From contig NZ_BOOB01000064.1 in the NCBI RefSeq assembly GCF_016863015.1, forward strand, positions 1 to 61,126: 61,126 nucleotides of DNA, read 5' to 3'. The position numbers and the translations under genes were made by a program. How positions within the stretch are numbered: position 1 is the first letter of the stretch; each line of letters starts with the position of its first letter. The DNA comes from Microbispora amethystogenes (lineage in GTDB: Bacteria; Actinomycetota; Actinomycetes; Streptosporangiales; Streptosporangiaceae). The notes below the pieces were generated by a model. The model saw only the letters and a list, made by a program, of their open reading frames with translations. It made no database searches and was not told the origin of the DNA. Below are positions 34,089 to 42,242 of the stretch, in pieces.

Positions 34089-35443
34089 GCGGCCGCTCCG
34101 GCGTGCGCGCGGCCGACGCCCTTCACCGCCGCCCACGGCGGGGCGTACGGCGCGGACCGGGCGAAGCGGCCGATCACATCGAGGTTCTCCCAGACCCGCT
34201 GGAAGGCGTCGGCGTACTCCTCCAGAGCCGGCCCGGCGTCCGGGTTGAGGTGCATGCGCCGCAGGCACAGGGAGTCCTCGATGACGGCGCAGGTCACCGG
34301 GTAGTCGGCCAGGTCGTACCGCTGGGGGTTGACCCCCGGCAGCGACCAGGGGTAGCCCCGGCCGTACGCGTCCTGCTCCTGGAACACCGGCTGGCCCGGC
34401 AGCGGGATGATCTGGTAGTGCGTCAGCGGCACGCCCTCGGCCAGCAGCGCGCGGCGTAGCGCCTGCCGGAACTGGCCGGGCGTGATGCCGTCCAGCCCCG
34501 CGGCCTCCGGGTCGAAGCGGAAGCGCAGCATGTGCCACATGTGGGTGCGGTCGTCGGGCACGGAGGGCAGGACGATGCCGGGCAGTTCGGCGAGCCGGTT
34601 GAGGAACACCGGGATGTTCTGCTCACGCCGCACCTGGTAGTCCCAGAAGCGGTCGAGCTGGGCCCGGGTGAAGGCGGCGAGGACCGCGCTGAGCTTGAGG
34701 TTCGACCCCCGGGTGGCGGAGACGTAGAGGCGCTCCTCCGTGCTCAGATCCTCGCCCAGGATGCGCAGGCTGCGGCAGCGCTCGGCGACCCGCTCGTCGT
34801 CGGTGACGATCAGCCCGCCCTCGCCGCAGGTCGGGATGCTCTTCTCCACGTTGAGGCTGAAGCAGCCGACGTCACCGATCGAGCCCGCCGTACGGCCGCG
34901 GTACTTGCCGCCCTGGGCCTGGACCGCGTCCTCGATGACGTAGAGGTCGTACTTGCGCGCCAGCGCCAGGATCTCGTCCATGTCGGCCGGCAGGCCGCCG
35001 AGATGCACCGGGATGATCGCGCGTGTGCGGTTGGTGATCTTCGCCTCGATCTGCGTGACGTCGATGTTGAACGACACGGGATCGATGTCCACGAACACGG
35101 GGACGGCGAGCTGGTAGAGGGGAGCCATCGCGGTCGCGACGTAGCTCAGGGCCGGCACGATCACCTCGTCGCCGGGACCGATGCCGAGCGCGGTCAGCGC
35201 CAGCTCCAGCGCCACCGTGCCGCTGTTGACCGACACCGCGTGGCGGGTGTCGCAGAACGCGGCCCATTCGCTTTCCAGCCCGCTGATCTCGGGCTCTTCC
35301 TTCGCGCCCACGGTGAATTTCCCGTGGTCGAGCACGCGGAGTACGGCGTCTCGATCAGCCTGCGTCACCACCGGCCATTCCAGTCTGCGGTATTCCGGCC
35401 GGACCGCGGGCTTGCCGCCGAACATCGCCAGATCGGCCTTCAT
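34085..35443 (-). CDS. DegT/DnrJ/EryC1-type PLP aminotransferase
   Basis: A 452-aa aminotransferase with the family signatures NSGTVALELALTALGIGPGDEVIVP, PVHLGGLPADMDEIL, VIEDAVQAQGGKYRG and the Schiff-base Lys in FSLNVEKSIPTCGEGG. In the DADH pathway an aminotransferase converts the keto group left by the transketolase to the 6-amino group. It is the first gene of the operon, with AGAAGGAGAG before its ATG and a repeat-bearing 163-bp leader upstream. At 452 aa it is longer than most (~370-400). Confidence 0.87.
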   Translation of the reverse strand: MKADLAMFGGKPAVRPEYRRLEWPVVTQADRDAVLRVLDHGKFTVGAKEEPEISGLESEWAAFCDTRHAVSVNSGTVALELALTALGIGPGDEVIVPALSYVATAMAPLYQLAVPVFVDIDPVSFNIDVTQIEAKITNRTRAIIPVHLGGLPADMDEILALARKYDLYVIEDAVQAQGGKYRGRTAGSIGDVGCFSLNVEKSIPTCGEGGLIVTDDERVAERCRSLRILGEDLSTEERLYVSATRGSNLKLSAVLAAFTRAQLDRFWDYQVRREQNIPVFLNRLAELPGIVLPSVPDDRTHMWHMLRFRFDPEAAGLDGITPGQFRQALRRALLAEGVPLTHYQIIPLPGQPVFQEQDAYGRGYPWSLPGVNPQRYDLADYPVTCAVIEDSLCLRRMHLNPDAGPALEEYADAFQRVWENLDVIGRFARSAPYAPPWAAVKGVGRAHAGAAA

Positions 35444-35508
35444 TTCTCTCCTTCTGCCGCACCATTTCCCTTATTCGGGCGTCAGGCGGAGACCACGCTA
35501 ATCATCCG

Positions 35509-35584
35509 TTCTCTCGCGGCGGTATTGAAATGGCCCACCTTTTCTCTCGCCGTGGTATTGATTCGAGCTGATATTTCTCTCGGC
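35509..35584. promoter_or_regulatory. Triple 33-bp-phased repeat upstream of the AmCP operon
   Basis: Two 20-nt sites (35509-35528 and 35542-35561) share TTCTCTCG...GGTATTGA and match at 18 of 20 positions. A third half-site TTCTCTCGG starts at 35575. Starts are spaced exactly 33 bp apart (three helical turns), so a protein could bind all on one face. The region lies between the pyritide operon end and the DegT start. Confidence 0.6.
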
Positions 35585-35606
35585 CGAGGAAACGGCGATT
35601 GCGGAG

Positions 35607-36689
35607 TCAGCTACGAGCCCAGGCGAGGGCCTTCTCGACGGGTGAGATGCCGTACTCCGCCTCGACCGCGGCCGCGACCAGGTGGCAGAACAGGTACCGC
35701 TGCAGCGGCACGAGCCCGAGCCTGCCCAGGTGGGAGTAGAGCAGGTTGACGGCCAGCCGGTGCCCGAGGAACCAGTCGGAGCCGAGCACCTCGGTTCTGT
35801 ACCGCCCGGTGGCCAGCAGGATCTCGTGGAAGTCGACGGTGTGCAGTTGCGGCCTCCCGGGCTCGCGCGGGCCGGCGTCGAGGTCGATCCTCCGGTCGCG
35901 GATGAGGGGCGCGGCGAGGGTCTTGGCACGCTCGACGTGGTCGAGCCACTCGCGCACGTGGGGTGGCGTCCGGCCCTCGTCCACCTCGGCCACCCGGCGG
36001 CGTACCAGGGCCCGCAACTGCCGCTCGTGCTGCCGGTACTTCGCCTCGAAGCCCGCCCGTACGCCGTCGCGGTCCACGCAGTAGGAGGCGAAGGCGTCCG
36101 CGTGGGAGCGGAAGGACATGTATCCGCGCGAGATCGGCGGCACGCTGGTGTGCGCGAAGGCGATCATCAGGTCGAGGCTGAGCTGGAAGAGCGACAGGTG
36201 GCCCCGGCGGAAGGCGGCCAGCGTCCCGAACGCGATCCGGGTGCTCTCGGCGTGGAAGTGGTCGAGCAGGTCCACGAGAGTCTGGCTGCCGAGCACGTGC
36301 CGGCGATCCTCGTACGGCTCGGTCTGGATGGTGTTGTCCGGGTACCACGGCCGGAGCGGGCCGTGCTCGTTCTCCCGCAGGGCCAGCGCCCGGTGGGCCT
36401 CCTCCAGCGCGGCCTCGTCCAGGACCTCACGGGAGGGATGCTCGGCGAGGTAGCGGCCGAGGCGTTCGGTGGCCAGCGGCAGGATCTCGTCCTGCCAGAC
36501 GTCGTCGGCGGCGCGGAGGTTGAGGCGGAGGTGCGGCCCGCGCCGCCAGTGGCGCACGACGTAGGGCTGCCGCACCCGGTCGCCCAGTTCGGCCAGCAGG
36601 GGCCGTACGGCGTCGAGGATCAGCGCGTCCTTGTCCGTCTCGTAGTAGCGCACCTGGATGCTGTGCCAGGGGGTCGTGAGGTCGTTCAC
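35607..36689 (-). CDS. SpaB_C-type protein, candidate pyridine synthase (TbtD/TclM-like)
   Basis: A 360-aa protein of the lantibiotic-dehydratase C-terminal (SpaB_C, PF14028) fold. It has WHSIQVRYYETDKDALILDAVRPLL, RQPYVVRHWRRGPHLRLNLR and a C-terminal LVPLQRYLFCHLVAAAVE. In thiopeptide clusters two such proteins follow the glutamylating LanB: one eliminates glutamate and the other does the aza-[4+2] cycloaddition forming the pyridine. Gene order B-C-D makes this the likely cycloaddition enzyme. GTG start overlaps the previous stop (GTGA). Assigning the two roles by order alone is tentative. Confidence 0.7.
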   Translation of the reverse strand: MNDLTTPWHSIQVRYYETDKDALILDAVRPLLAELGDRVRQPYVVRHWRRGPHLRLNLRAADDVWQDEILPLATERLGRYLAEHPSREVLDEAALEEAHRALALRENEHGPLRPWYPDNTIQTEPYEDRRHVLGSQTLVDLLDHFHAESTRIAFGTLAAFRRGHLSLFQLSLDLMIAFAHTSVPPISRGYMSFRSHADAFASYCVDRDGVRAGFEAKYRQHERQLRALVRRRVAEVDEGRTPPHVREWLDHVERAKTLAAPLIRDRRIDLDAGPREPGRPQLHTVDFHEILLATGRYRTEVLGSDWFLGHRLAVNLLYSHLGRLGLVPLQRYLFCHLVAAAVEAEYGISPVEKALAWARS

Positions 36690-37672
36690 CGGTGCTCCAG
36701 TTCGCGGTAGGTGGTGCCGACGAGGTGACGCAGGTGCGTCTCCTGCTCGCCCGGCAGCCCGAGCCGGTTGCACAGCAGGTGGACGCAGCGGAGGAGAAGG
36801 ATCAGGACGTCACCGCGCGCCTCGGTGACGCCGGGCGGCTGGAAGGAGGAGACGGCGGGTTCGGGATGGAAGCGCCCGGCCGCCTGGAGGTCCAGGGCGC
36901 GCAGGCGCAGGGTGTCGATCGAGCGCCACCACGCGCCGAGGGGATCGCGGGCGCCGGGGATCTCCGCGCCGGAGGCGATGCGGTGGCAGCGCAGAAGCTG
37001 CGCCGTGAGGGCGGCCCGCTCCCGGCCGCCCCGCGCGGCGTCTGCCGGCCGGTCGTGCGGAGCGTGATCGGGCCGCGGGTCCCAGCGTTCACGGCTCGCG
37101 TCGAGCGCGCGGGCGAGGCGGGCGGGGTCCGGTTCCCAGGCCGCCAGGGCGAGCATCAGCGCGGCGGCGGCGAAACCCCGCCTGCGTCCCGGCTCGATCC
37201 CGCCGTCGAGCAGGGCGAGCGCGATGCGGCTGGAGTCGCAGAAGTGCTCCTCCACGGCGTCGATCGCCTCCGGCCCGCCGTACGTCGCGTACTCCGGGCG
37301 GTAGGCGACGGCCTCCACCGCGTCGCGGGTGCGCACCCGCCGGTCGTAGTGGGTGAGGTTCTCGGCCCTGGCGAACCGCTCGGCCGCGGCGGCGTACTTC
37401 CCGGTGTCCCACGCGGCCTCAAGCGGGGAGGGGTACGCGGCCAGGTGCCGCTCCAGCGCGGCCCTCGCGCGTGCCTCCACCTCGTCCGGCTGGGCGGCCG
37501 GCCGGAGCCGCAGCCGCAGGTGCGGGCCGCCCTCCCAGTAACGCAGGAAGAAGTGGCGGACGAGCAGGCCGTCGGCGGTGAGCGAGCGCAGCAGCCCGCC
37601 GACCGCCTCGGTGATCAGCCGGTCGGTGCCGCCCCGATGGAAGGCGTGCAGCGAGATCCACGGCTCACTCAT
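36686..37672 (-). CDS. SpaB_C-type protein, candidate glutamate eliminase (TbtC-like)
   Basis: A 328-aa protein with the thiopeptide-type 'small LanB' pattern: WISLHAFHRGGTDRLITEAVGGLL, VRHFFLRYWEGGPHLRLRLRP. It is distinct from, but homologous to, the next gene. In this family the eliminase removes glutamate from glutamylated Ser/Thr to form dehydroamino acids. It overlaps the LanB stop by 8 nt. The low-complexity stretch near residues 205-225 (HDRPADAARGGRERAA) is not part of the fold. Confidence 0.72.
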   Translation of the reverse strand: MSEPWISLHAFHRGGTDRLITEAVGGLLRSLTADGLLVRHFFLRYWEGGPHLRLRLRPAAQPDEVEARARAALERHLAAYPSPLEAAWDTGKYAAAAERFARAENLTHYDRRVRTRDAVEAVAYRPEYATYGGPEAIDAVEEHFCDSSRIALALLDGGIEPGRRRGFAAAALMLALAAWEPDPARLARALDASRERWDPRPDHAPHDRPADAARGGRERAALTAQLLRCHRIASGAEIPGARDPLGAWWRSIDTLRLRALDLQAAGRFHPEPAVSSFQPPGVTEARGDVLILLLRCVHLLCNRLGLPGEQETHLRHLVGTTYRELEHR

Positions 37673-40166
37673 CGCCCACCTCCACGACGTACTCCATGAC
37701 GTGGCCCGCGCCCAGCTCGGGCAGCACCTCCTGGAAGGCCGTGCAGGCGCCGTTGCCGCCGAGCTGCCGGTCGAAGCAGGCGACAAGGGAGGGGTCGGCC
37801 AGATCCAGGAACGTCGGTTTGGCCAGCTGCGCCGCACGCATCCGGTCCTGTCCCCAGGAGCCCGGGTCCAGGGAGAACACGAAGCAGCGGGACGGGATGC
37901 CGTGCGCGGCGAACCAGCGGGCCAGCGCCAGCAGGTGCCCGGCCTCGGAGGTTCCCGGACGGCGGCGCGGGACCTCCGCCGTGGCCGCGTACCAGGTGGC
38001 TCGTGCCACGACCACCCGGCCCAGCGACACTCGTGGCCTGACGACGACCTCCTCCGGCGTCCGCCGCGGCGGCTCGGCGAACAACGCCCAGAGCGGGACG
38101 CCGATGCCGGGCTGGTCGCCGAACAGGTGCAGCAGCAGCCGGGCCGTACGCGGCAGGAAGGGGGTGGCGAGCAGGCCCGTGTGGCGCATCAGCACGCGGC
38201 GGCCGTCCGCGGCGCGCACGAGTTCCAGTGCTCCGGTGGCGGGGTCGTGGCGGACGTCGAGGTCGCCCAGCGCGAGGCGTGCGGCGGGCGGGCGGGCGGA
38301 GACCGCGCCCGGATAGCCGAGCTCGTGGGTGGTCATGGGGGAACGCAGACTGATGTTGTGACCGAACAGCCCGGTGAGCTCGGCCTCGATCGGCAGCCCG
38401 TCAGCGGGGTCGGGTTCCATTGGACGGGGCTCGTGCGCCAGTCCCGCGATCGTCAGGAGGCGGTGGACGCGGCTGCGCGCGGTGCCGTGGCCGGCGGCCA
38501 CGGCGTTGAGCACCAGCCGCACCGGCCCCTCTCCGTCGCCCGGCCCGGGCAGCACCTGCACGTAGCAGGCCAGCGAGCGCACCGGCCCCGCGCCTTCCGG
38601 CCGTCCCCGCAACCAGCCGGCCAGCGCCTCCGGCTCCTCGCGGAGCAGGTTCAGGGTCTGGTCGCGGTAACGCCGCAGGGCGGCCACCTCGCCAGGCACA
38701 GTCCCGAATACGGTGCCCGGCGGCTCCGCGGCCCCGCCGGGATAGAGCAGGGCGTGCAGCGCGTCGCCCTCGGGGGTGACCAGCTGCCCGGCCAGCGTCC
38801 GATGGAACCGGGCGAAGGGGACCCGTGCCCCCGTGCCGTACGCCTGGACGAAGAGGCCGGCGGCGAGCAACCGGATCTCGTTGTCGCGCTGGAAGACGCC
38901 GACCAGCGTGCGGATCAGGTGCAGGTCGTCGAGGGCCGCCCGCCATTCCGGTTCCCCCAGACGTACGGCGGGCGAGGTGAAGACGGCGTTGTCGTGGAAG
39001 AGGTTCTTGTCCGGAAGGCGTCCGTCTGGTGGCGACAGACGGCGCAACGCGGTGCGCACCTCCTGCTGGAGGGCGAGCCCTTCGACCGGTCCCCGTACGC
39101 CGGGGTGGCGGGCCAGCGCCCGGCCGAACGCGGCGAGCGCGTCGGCGGCCGGGTGCGGCGCCAGCCGTACGGCCAGATCGCTCAGATGGGAGACGGACTG
39201 GTCGGCGACCGGCGGAAGCGTCTCCAGCACCCCGGCGTCGACCAGGCGCGCGAGCGCATCGGACGGCACGAGCCGCCGCGCCTCGCCGAGCGTGGTCTCG
39301 CCGGTCAGGGCGCGCAGGAGCGCGCGCAGCGGCTCCGAGGCACGGACGCTCCGGTAGGCGTCCTCGGTCCGGCTCAGGTACCACAGGCGGCCGTCCTCCT
39401 CGGTCAGGCCGGCGTTCGGCCTGATCAGGAAGCGGGCCGCGAGGTCGTCGTCCGACGCGGCCAGATCGCTGAGCAGCCTGCGGACCAGCCACAGATCGGG
39501 CTCGGCGACGGTGCGCCAGTCCCATCCGCCTTCGACGGCGACCGGCTCGGGGCCCGGACCCCAGTGGCCGAGGCCGCTCATGGTGAACGTGGAGTGCGGG
39601 CTGGTCTTGGCCACCACCCGCGACAGGTAGCGGCTCAGCCGCAGGTCCAGCCGGCGGGACGGTGCCGTCCCGGGGGAGTCCAGCCAGCGGGCCAGCGCCC
39701 CGGCCAGCGACGGGCTCGCCTGGACGAGGCCGTGCGTGAACACGTCGGCCGACGCCCACGTGCGGAGGCTGTGGTGCCGATCCCGGCGCTCCTTCTCCAG
39801 GATCAGGGGCAGCTCGGCCTCCAGGCGCTCGCACGCGCGGGACCGCTCCGACCACCGCCGGACGCGCCGGTCCAGCTCGGCCGGTGTCTCGGCCGAGCTG
39901 GGGGGCACGGCGGGGGTCCGCCCGTTGTACAACGCCCGGCGGAGCGCGACCAGGCGGGACCTCGCCTGCCCGGAGGGAACGTCCGCGATGACCGGCTCAA
40001 GGGCGAGCGCGAGCGCGCGGCCCTCCGCGGCCAGGGCGTCCCGTTCCTTCAGGATCTCCTGTACGGCCTGCCAGGTCCGGTCACACCTCAGGTCGTCGAG
40101 GGCCGCCCCGGGGAGGGCGGCGACCCTGACCACCACGGTCTCCGGGCGCTGTGGGCGGGTCGCCAT
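37665..40166 (-). CDS. LanB-type tRNA-dependent glutamylation protein (TbtB-like)
   Basis: An 833-aa protein of the Lant_dehydr_N family (PF04738). Recognisable are the SRYLSRVVAKTSPHSTFTMSG segment near residue 190, YLSRTEDAYRSV and the C-terminal LARWFAAHGIPSRCFVF. The SpaB_C elimination domain is absent and is supplied by the separate downstream genes. It transfers Glu from Glu-tRNA to Ser/Thr of the precursor peptide. It starts 12 nt after the precursor stop. No YcaO or TOMM cyclodehydratase gene is present in the cassette. Confidence 0.85.
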   Translation of the reverse strand: MATRPQRPETVVVRVAALPGAALDDLRCDRTWQAVQEILKERDALAAEGRALALALEPVIADVPSGQARSRLVALRRALYNGRTPAVPPSSAETPAELDRRVRRWSERSRACERLEAELPLILEKERRDRHHSLRTWASADVFTHGLVQASPSLAGALARWLDSPGTAPSRRLDLRLSRYLSRVVAKTSPHSTFTMSGLGHWGPGPEPVAVEGGWDWRTVAEPDLWLVRRLLSDLAASDDDLAARFLIRPNAGLTEEDGRLWYLSRTEDAYRSVRASEPLRALLRALTGETTLGEARRLVPSDALARLVDAGVLETLPPVADQSVSHLSDLAVRLAPHPAADALAAFGRALARHPGVRGPVEGLALQQEVRTALRRLSPPDGRLPDKNLFHDNAVFTSPAVRLGEPEWRAALDDLHLIRTLVGVFQRDNEIRLLAAGLFVQAYGTGARVPFARFHRTLAGQLVTPEGDALHALLYPGGAAEPPGTVFGTVPGEVAALRRYRDQTLNLLREEPEALAGWLRGRPEGAGPVRSLACYVQVLPGPGDGEGPVRLVLNAVAAGHGTARSRVHRLLTIAGLAHEPRPMEPDPADGLPIEAELTGLFGHNISLRSPMTTHELGYPGAVSARPPAARLALGDLDVRHDPATGALELVRAADGRRVLMRHTGLLATPFLPRTARLLLHLFGDQPGIGVPLWALFAEPPRRTPEEVVVRPRVSLGRVVVARATWYAATAEVPRRRPGTSEAGHLLALARWFAAHGIPSRCFVFSLDPGSWGQDRMRAAQLAKPTFLDLADPSLVACFDRQLGGNGACTAFQEVLPELGAGHVMEYVVEVGDE

Positions 40167-40178
40167 GCGGGCGGCGCG

Positions 40179-40355
40179 CTAGACGAGCCAGCTCGTCCTC
40201 GAGGTCCATGCTCCCGAGGCGCCGACCTCGGTGTTGCCCAGTCCCATGGTCACCGCCTCGACGAGCACGTCGGAGCCGGGAAGCTCCACGGTGGCGACGT
40301 CCAGCGAGTCCAGGTCCAGCGCATCCAGGTTGAGGGCTTCTTCGTGCATGGCCAT
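40179..40355 (-). CDS. Pyritide/thiopeptide-like RiPP precursor peptide
   Basis: A 58-aa ORF with GGAGG just upstream. The leader (1-46) is acidic and Leu/Asp-patterned (LNLDALDLDSLDVATVELPG) and ends NTEVGA, as in thiazolylpeptide leaders. The core would be SGAWTSRTSWLV (47-58): Ser at 47, 52 and 55, Thr at 51 and 54, no Cys. Ser47 fits the residue at the leader boundary that becomes the first dehydroalanine in pyridine formation, with Ser52 or Ser55 as partner. ATG at 40355 or 40349 could be used. Confidence 0.8.
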   Translation of the reverse strand: MAMHEEALNLDALDLDSLDVATVELPGSDVLVEAVTMGLGNTEVGASGAWTSRTSWLV

Positions 40356-40524
40356 GCTGCCTCCCGTTTCCGGTGGGGTACGGCGCGTGCCGCGATACTC
40401 TGCCAACGAAGCACGGAATGGTCTATTAGTCCATAATTCTCCATAAATAGGGCAATACGGACATTCAATCGGCCCGGATGGGCCGGGCCGATTTCGCGAC
40501 GTAACGCCGAGCACAGAAAGCCGA
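40356..40524. promoter_or_regulatory. Promoter region of the RiPP cassette and left flank of the IS
   Basis: The region upstream of the precursor is the most AT-rich stretch in this part of the window (40415-40460). It contains TCCATAA twice at 10-bp spacing (40430, 40440), a candidate activator site or promoter. A perfect 9-bp inverted repeat AATCGGCCC / GGGCCGATT (40467-40493) follows; it may be the left end of the IS200/IS605 element or an attenuator for tnpA. Confidence 0.45.
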
Positions 40525-40972
40525 TCAGCCACCAGCCGGTTCGCCGCGTCTGGCGGGTCGGCCAGGGCGGTTACGGTGCTCTATGTACTGGTGCAGGACA
40601 CTGTTAGGTGTGCCGGCAACGCTGGCGGCAAAGGAGGAGCCCGACCACAGCTTGTTCGCCCTGTAACAGTGGCGGGCCAGCGTGGGGAACTCTTGCCGCA
40701 TCCGGCGGGAGAAGACGCCCGTGAGGCTGCTGACGAGCCGGGACAGGGTGACCGTGGGCGGGGTGTTCACCAGCAGGGAACGGGTTGGCCTCGCCGTTCA
40801 ACTCCGCCGGTTCGCACTCGAAGTCGGCGCAGACGTCCCGGATGATCTGCTCGGTGCGCTCCAGGTGAGCGCCGGTTACTACTCGATTCCGGAACGTGAT
40901 CGCGGCAACCACGTGGGCGTGCAGGATGAAAACGCGGAGAGCTTGCCAGTTCTGATATCTCCCTGTGATCAA
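40525..40972 (-). pseudogene. tnpA: IS200/IS605 tnpA with frameshift that removes the HUH motif
   Basis: The first frame (40972 to ~40783) reads YQNWQALRVFILHAHVVAAI ... DFECEPAELNGEAN. A second frame continues to 40525 with LLVNTPPTVTLSRLVSSL and RANKLWSGSSFAASVAG. Between GEAN and LLVN the family has HVH; here 13 bases replace the expected 15. So a 2-nt loss both shifts the frame and removes the HUH metal site. The catalytic Tyr region (SVLHQYIEHRNRP) is intact in the second frame. TnpA should be dead. Confidence 0.82.
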
Positions 40973-40998
40973 CCGTGCGCCGTCGGTAAAATCATGGT

Positions 40999-42195
40999 GT
41001 GCGGCTCAGGTACAACTTCCGCCTCTACCCGACGCCGGGTCAGCGTGACGCGCTGGCCCGGGCGTTCGGGTGCGCTCGGGTGGTGTTCAACGACGGGCTG
41101 CGCGCACGACAGGACGCCCGGGAACGCGGCTTGCCGTACATCTCCGATGGCGAGTTGTCCAAACGGGTCATCACCGAGGCGAAGAAGACCCCGGAACGCT
41201 CCTGGCTGGGCGAGGTCTCAGCCGTGGTCCTGCAGCAGTCGCTGGCGGACCTGAACACCGCCTACCGCAACTTCTTCGCCTCCATCACCGGTAAGCGGAA
41301 GGGGCCGAAGGCTGCTGCGCCCCGGTTCCGGTCCAAGAGGGACACCAAGCAGGCGATCCGCTTCACCAAGAACGCCCGGTTCGCGATTACGGCGGGTGGG
41401 AGGCTGCGCCTGCCGAAGATCGGTGACGTGGACGTCCGCTGGTCTCGCTGCCTGCCCGCCGAACCGTCCTCGGTGACGGTGGTCAAGGATGCGGCCGGAC
41501 GCTACTTCGCGTCCTTTGTGATCGAGGTAGCTGGCCAGCCCCTGCCGCCGGTCGAGTCCGAGACGGGCATCGACCTCGGACTCACCCACTTCGCTGTTTT
41601 GTCGAATGGCCAGAAGGTCGCCACGCCGCGTTTTCTGCGCCGGGCGCACAAGAAACTCAAGAAGCTCCAGCAGGCGCTGTCCCGCACAGCCAAGGGGTCG
41701 AACAACCGGGCCAAGGCCCGCCTGAAGGTCGCCCGCCAGCACGCGAAGGTCACTGACGCGCGCCGTGAGTTCCACCACCAGCTCTCCACACAGATCATCC
41801 GTGAGACCCAAACGGTGATCGTGGAAGACCTGGCGGTCAAGGGCCTGGCACGCACGAGGCTGTCCAAGAGCGTGCACGATGCGGGCTGGTCATCCTTCGT
41901 CGGCATGCTGGAGTACAAGGCCGCCCTGTACGGGCGGGCGTTCCACCGGATCGACCGGTGGTTCCCCAGCTCGAAGCTGTGCTCATCGTGCGGCATCCTC
42001 GCCGGGTCCATGCCGCTGCGCATCCGGGAGTGGGCCTGCCCCTGCGGGGCGACCCACGATCGGGACGTGAACGCAGCGAAGAATATCCTCGCCGCTGGAC
42101 GAGCGGAGAGGCTAAACGCCTGTGGAGGGCCGGTAAGACCACCGCTCACGGTGGCGCAGCCCGTCGAAGCAGGAAGCCGCAGAGGTGCCGCATGA
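40999..42195 (+). CDS. tnpB: TnpB, RNA-guided nuclease of IS605 type
   Basis: A 398-aa protein with an intact RuvC core: TGIDLGLTHFAV (Asp), VEDLAVKGL (Glu) and THDRDVNAAKNIL (Asp). The zinc finger reads LCSSCG...CPCG. The N-terminal MRLRYNFRLYPTPGQ is the usual TnpB start; GTG at 40999. It lies 26 bp from the divergent tnpA remnant. The last ~30 residues extend into the right end, where the guide RNA scaffold is normally encoded. It should be able to cut at sites matching its guide next to its TAM. Confidence 0.9.
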   Translation: MRLRYNFRLYPTPGQRDALARAFGCARVVFNDGLRARQDARERGLPYISDGELSKRVITEAKKTPERSWLGEVSAVVLQQSLADLNTAYRNFFASITGKRKGPKAAAPRFRSKRDTKQAIRFTKNARFAITAGGRLRLPKIGDVDVRWSRCLPAEPSSVTVVKDAAGRYFASFVIEVAGQPLPPVESETGIDLGLTHFAVLSNGQKVATPRFLRRAHKKLKKLQQALSRTAKGSNNRAKARLKVARQHAKVTDARREFHHQLSTQIIRETQTVIVEDLAVKGLARTRLSKSVHDAGWSSFVGMLEYKAALYGRAFHRIDRWFPSSKLCSSCGILAGSMPLRIREWACPCGATHDRDVNAAKNILAAGRAERLNACGGPVRPPLTVAQPVEAGSRRGAA

Positions 42196-42212
42196 CGCGG
42201 TACCGGCTGAAT

Positions 42213-42242
42213 CCCCGGCCTTCAGGCCGAGGAGCGCATCAA
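42213..42242 (+). other. Right-end hairpin and probable 3' scaffold of the TnpB guide RNA
   Basis: CCCCGGCC / GGCCGAGG with a TTCA loop (42213-42232), then AGCGCATCAA. In IS605 elements the omega RNA ends at the right-end boundary, and the guide is the flanking sequence immediately after it. The guide would therefore begin about 42243 (TACCTCGCCCAGCG). The exact border is an estimate. Confidence 0.5.

Larger units (their letters stand above)
40467..42242. mobile_element. IS200/IS605-family element, tnpA broken, tnpB intact
   Basis: Divergent tnpA (minus) and tnpB (plus) with a 26-bp gap, the IS608-like arrangement. The left boundary is uncertain: it is placed at the inverted repeat at 40467 and could be anywhere up to ~40524. 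The right end is put just after the hairpin and GGAGCGCATCAA at ~42242. These elements make no target duplication or terminal inverted repeats, so boundaries cannot be checked internally. Confidence 0.6.

Noticed and set aside
38401..39855. Antisense and alternate frames within the LanB gene.
   Set aside because: No domain match; the LanB frame has clear family motifs and good operon coupling.
35607..40355. A lanthipeptide or PEARL-type (C-terminal aminoacylation) pathway instead of a pyritide.
   Set aside because: There is no LanC or LanM and no Cys in the core. PEARL loci usually have a single truncated LanB, whereas two distinct SpaB_C proteins are present here. It was kept only as a refutation test.
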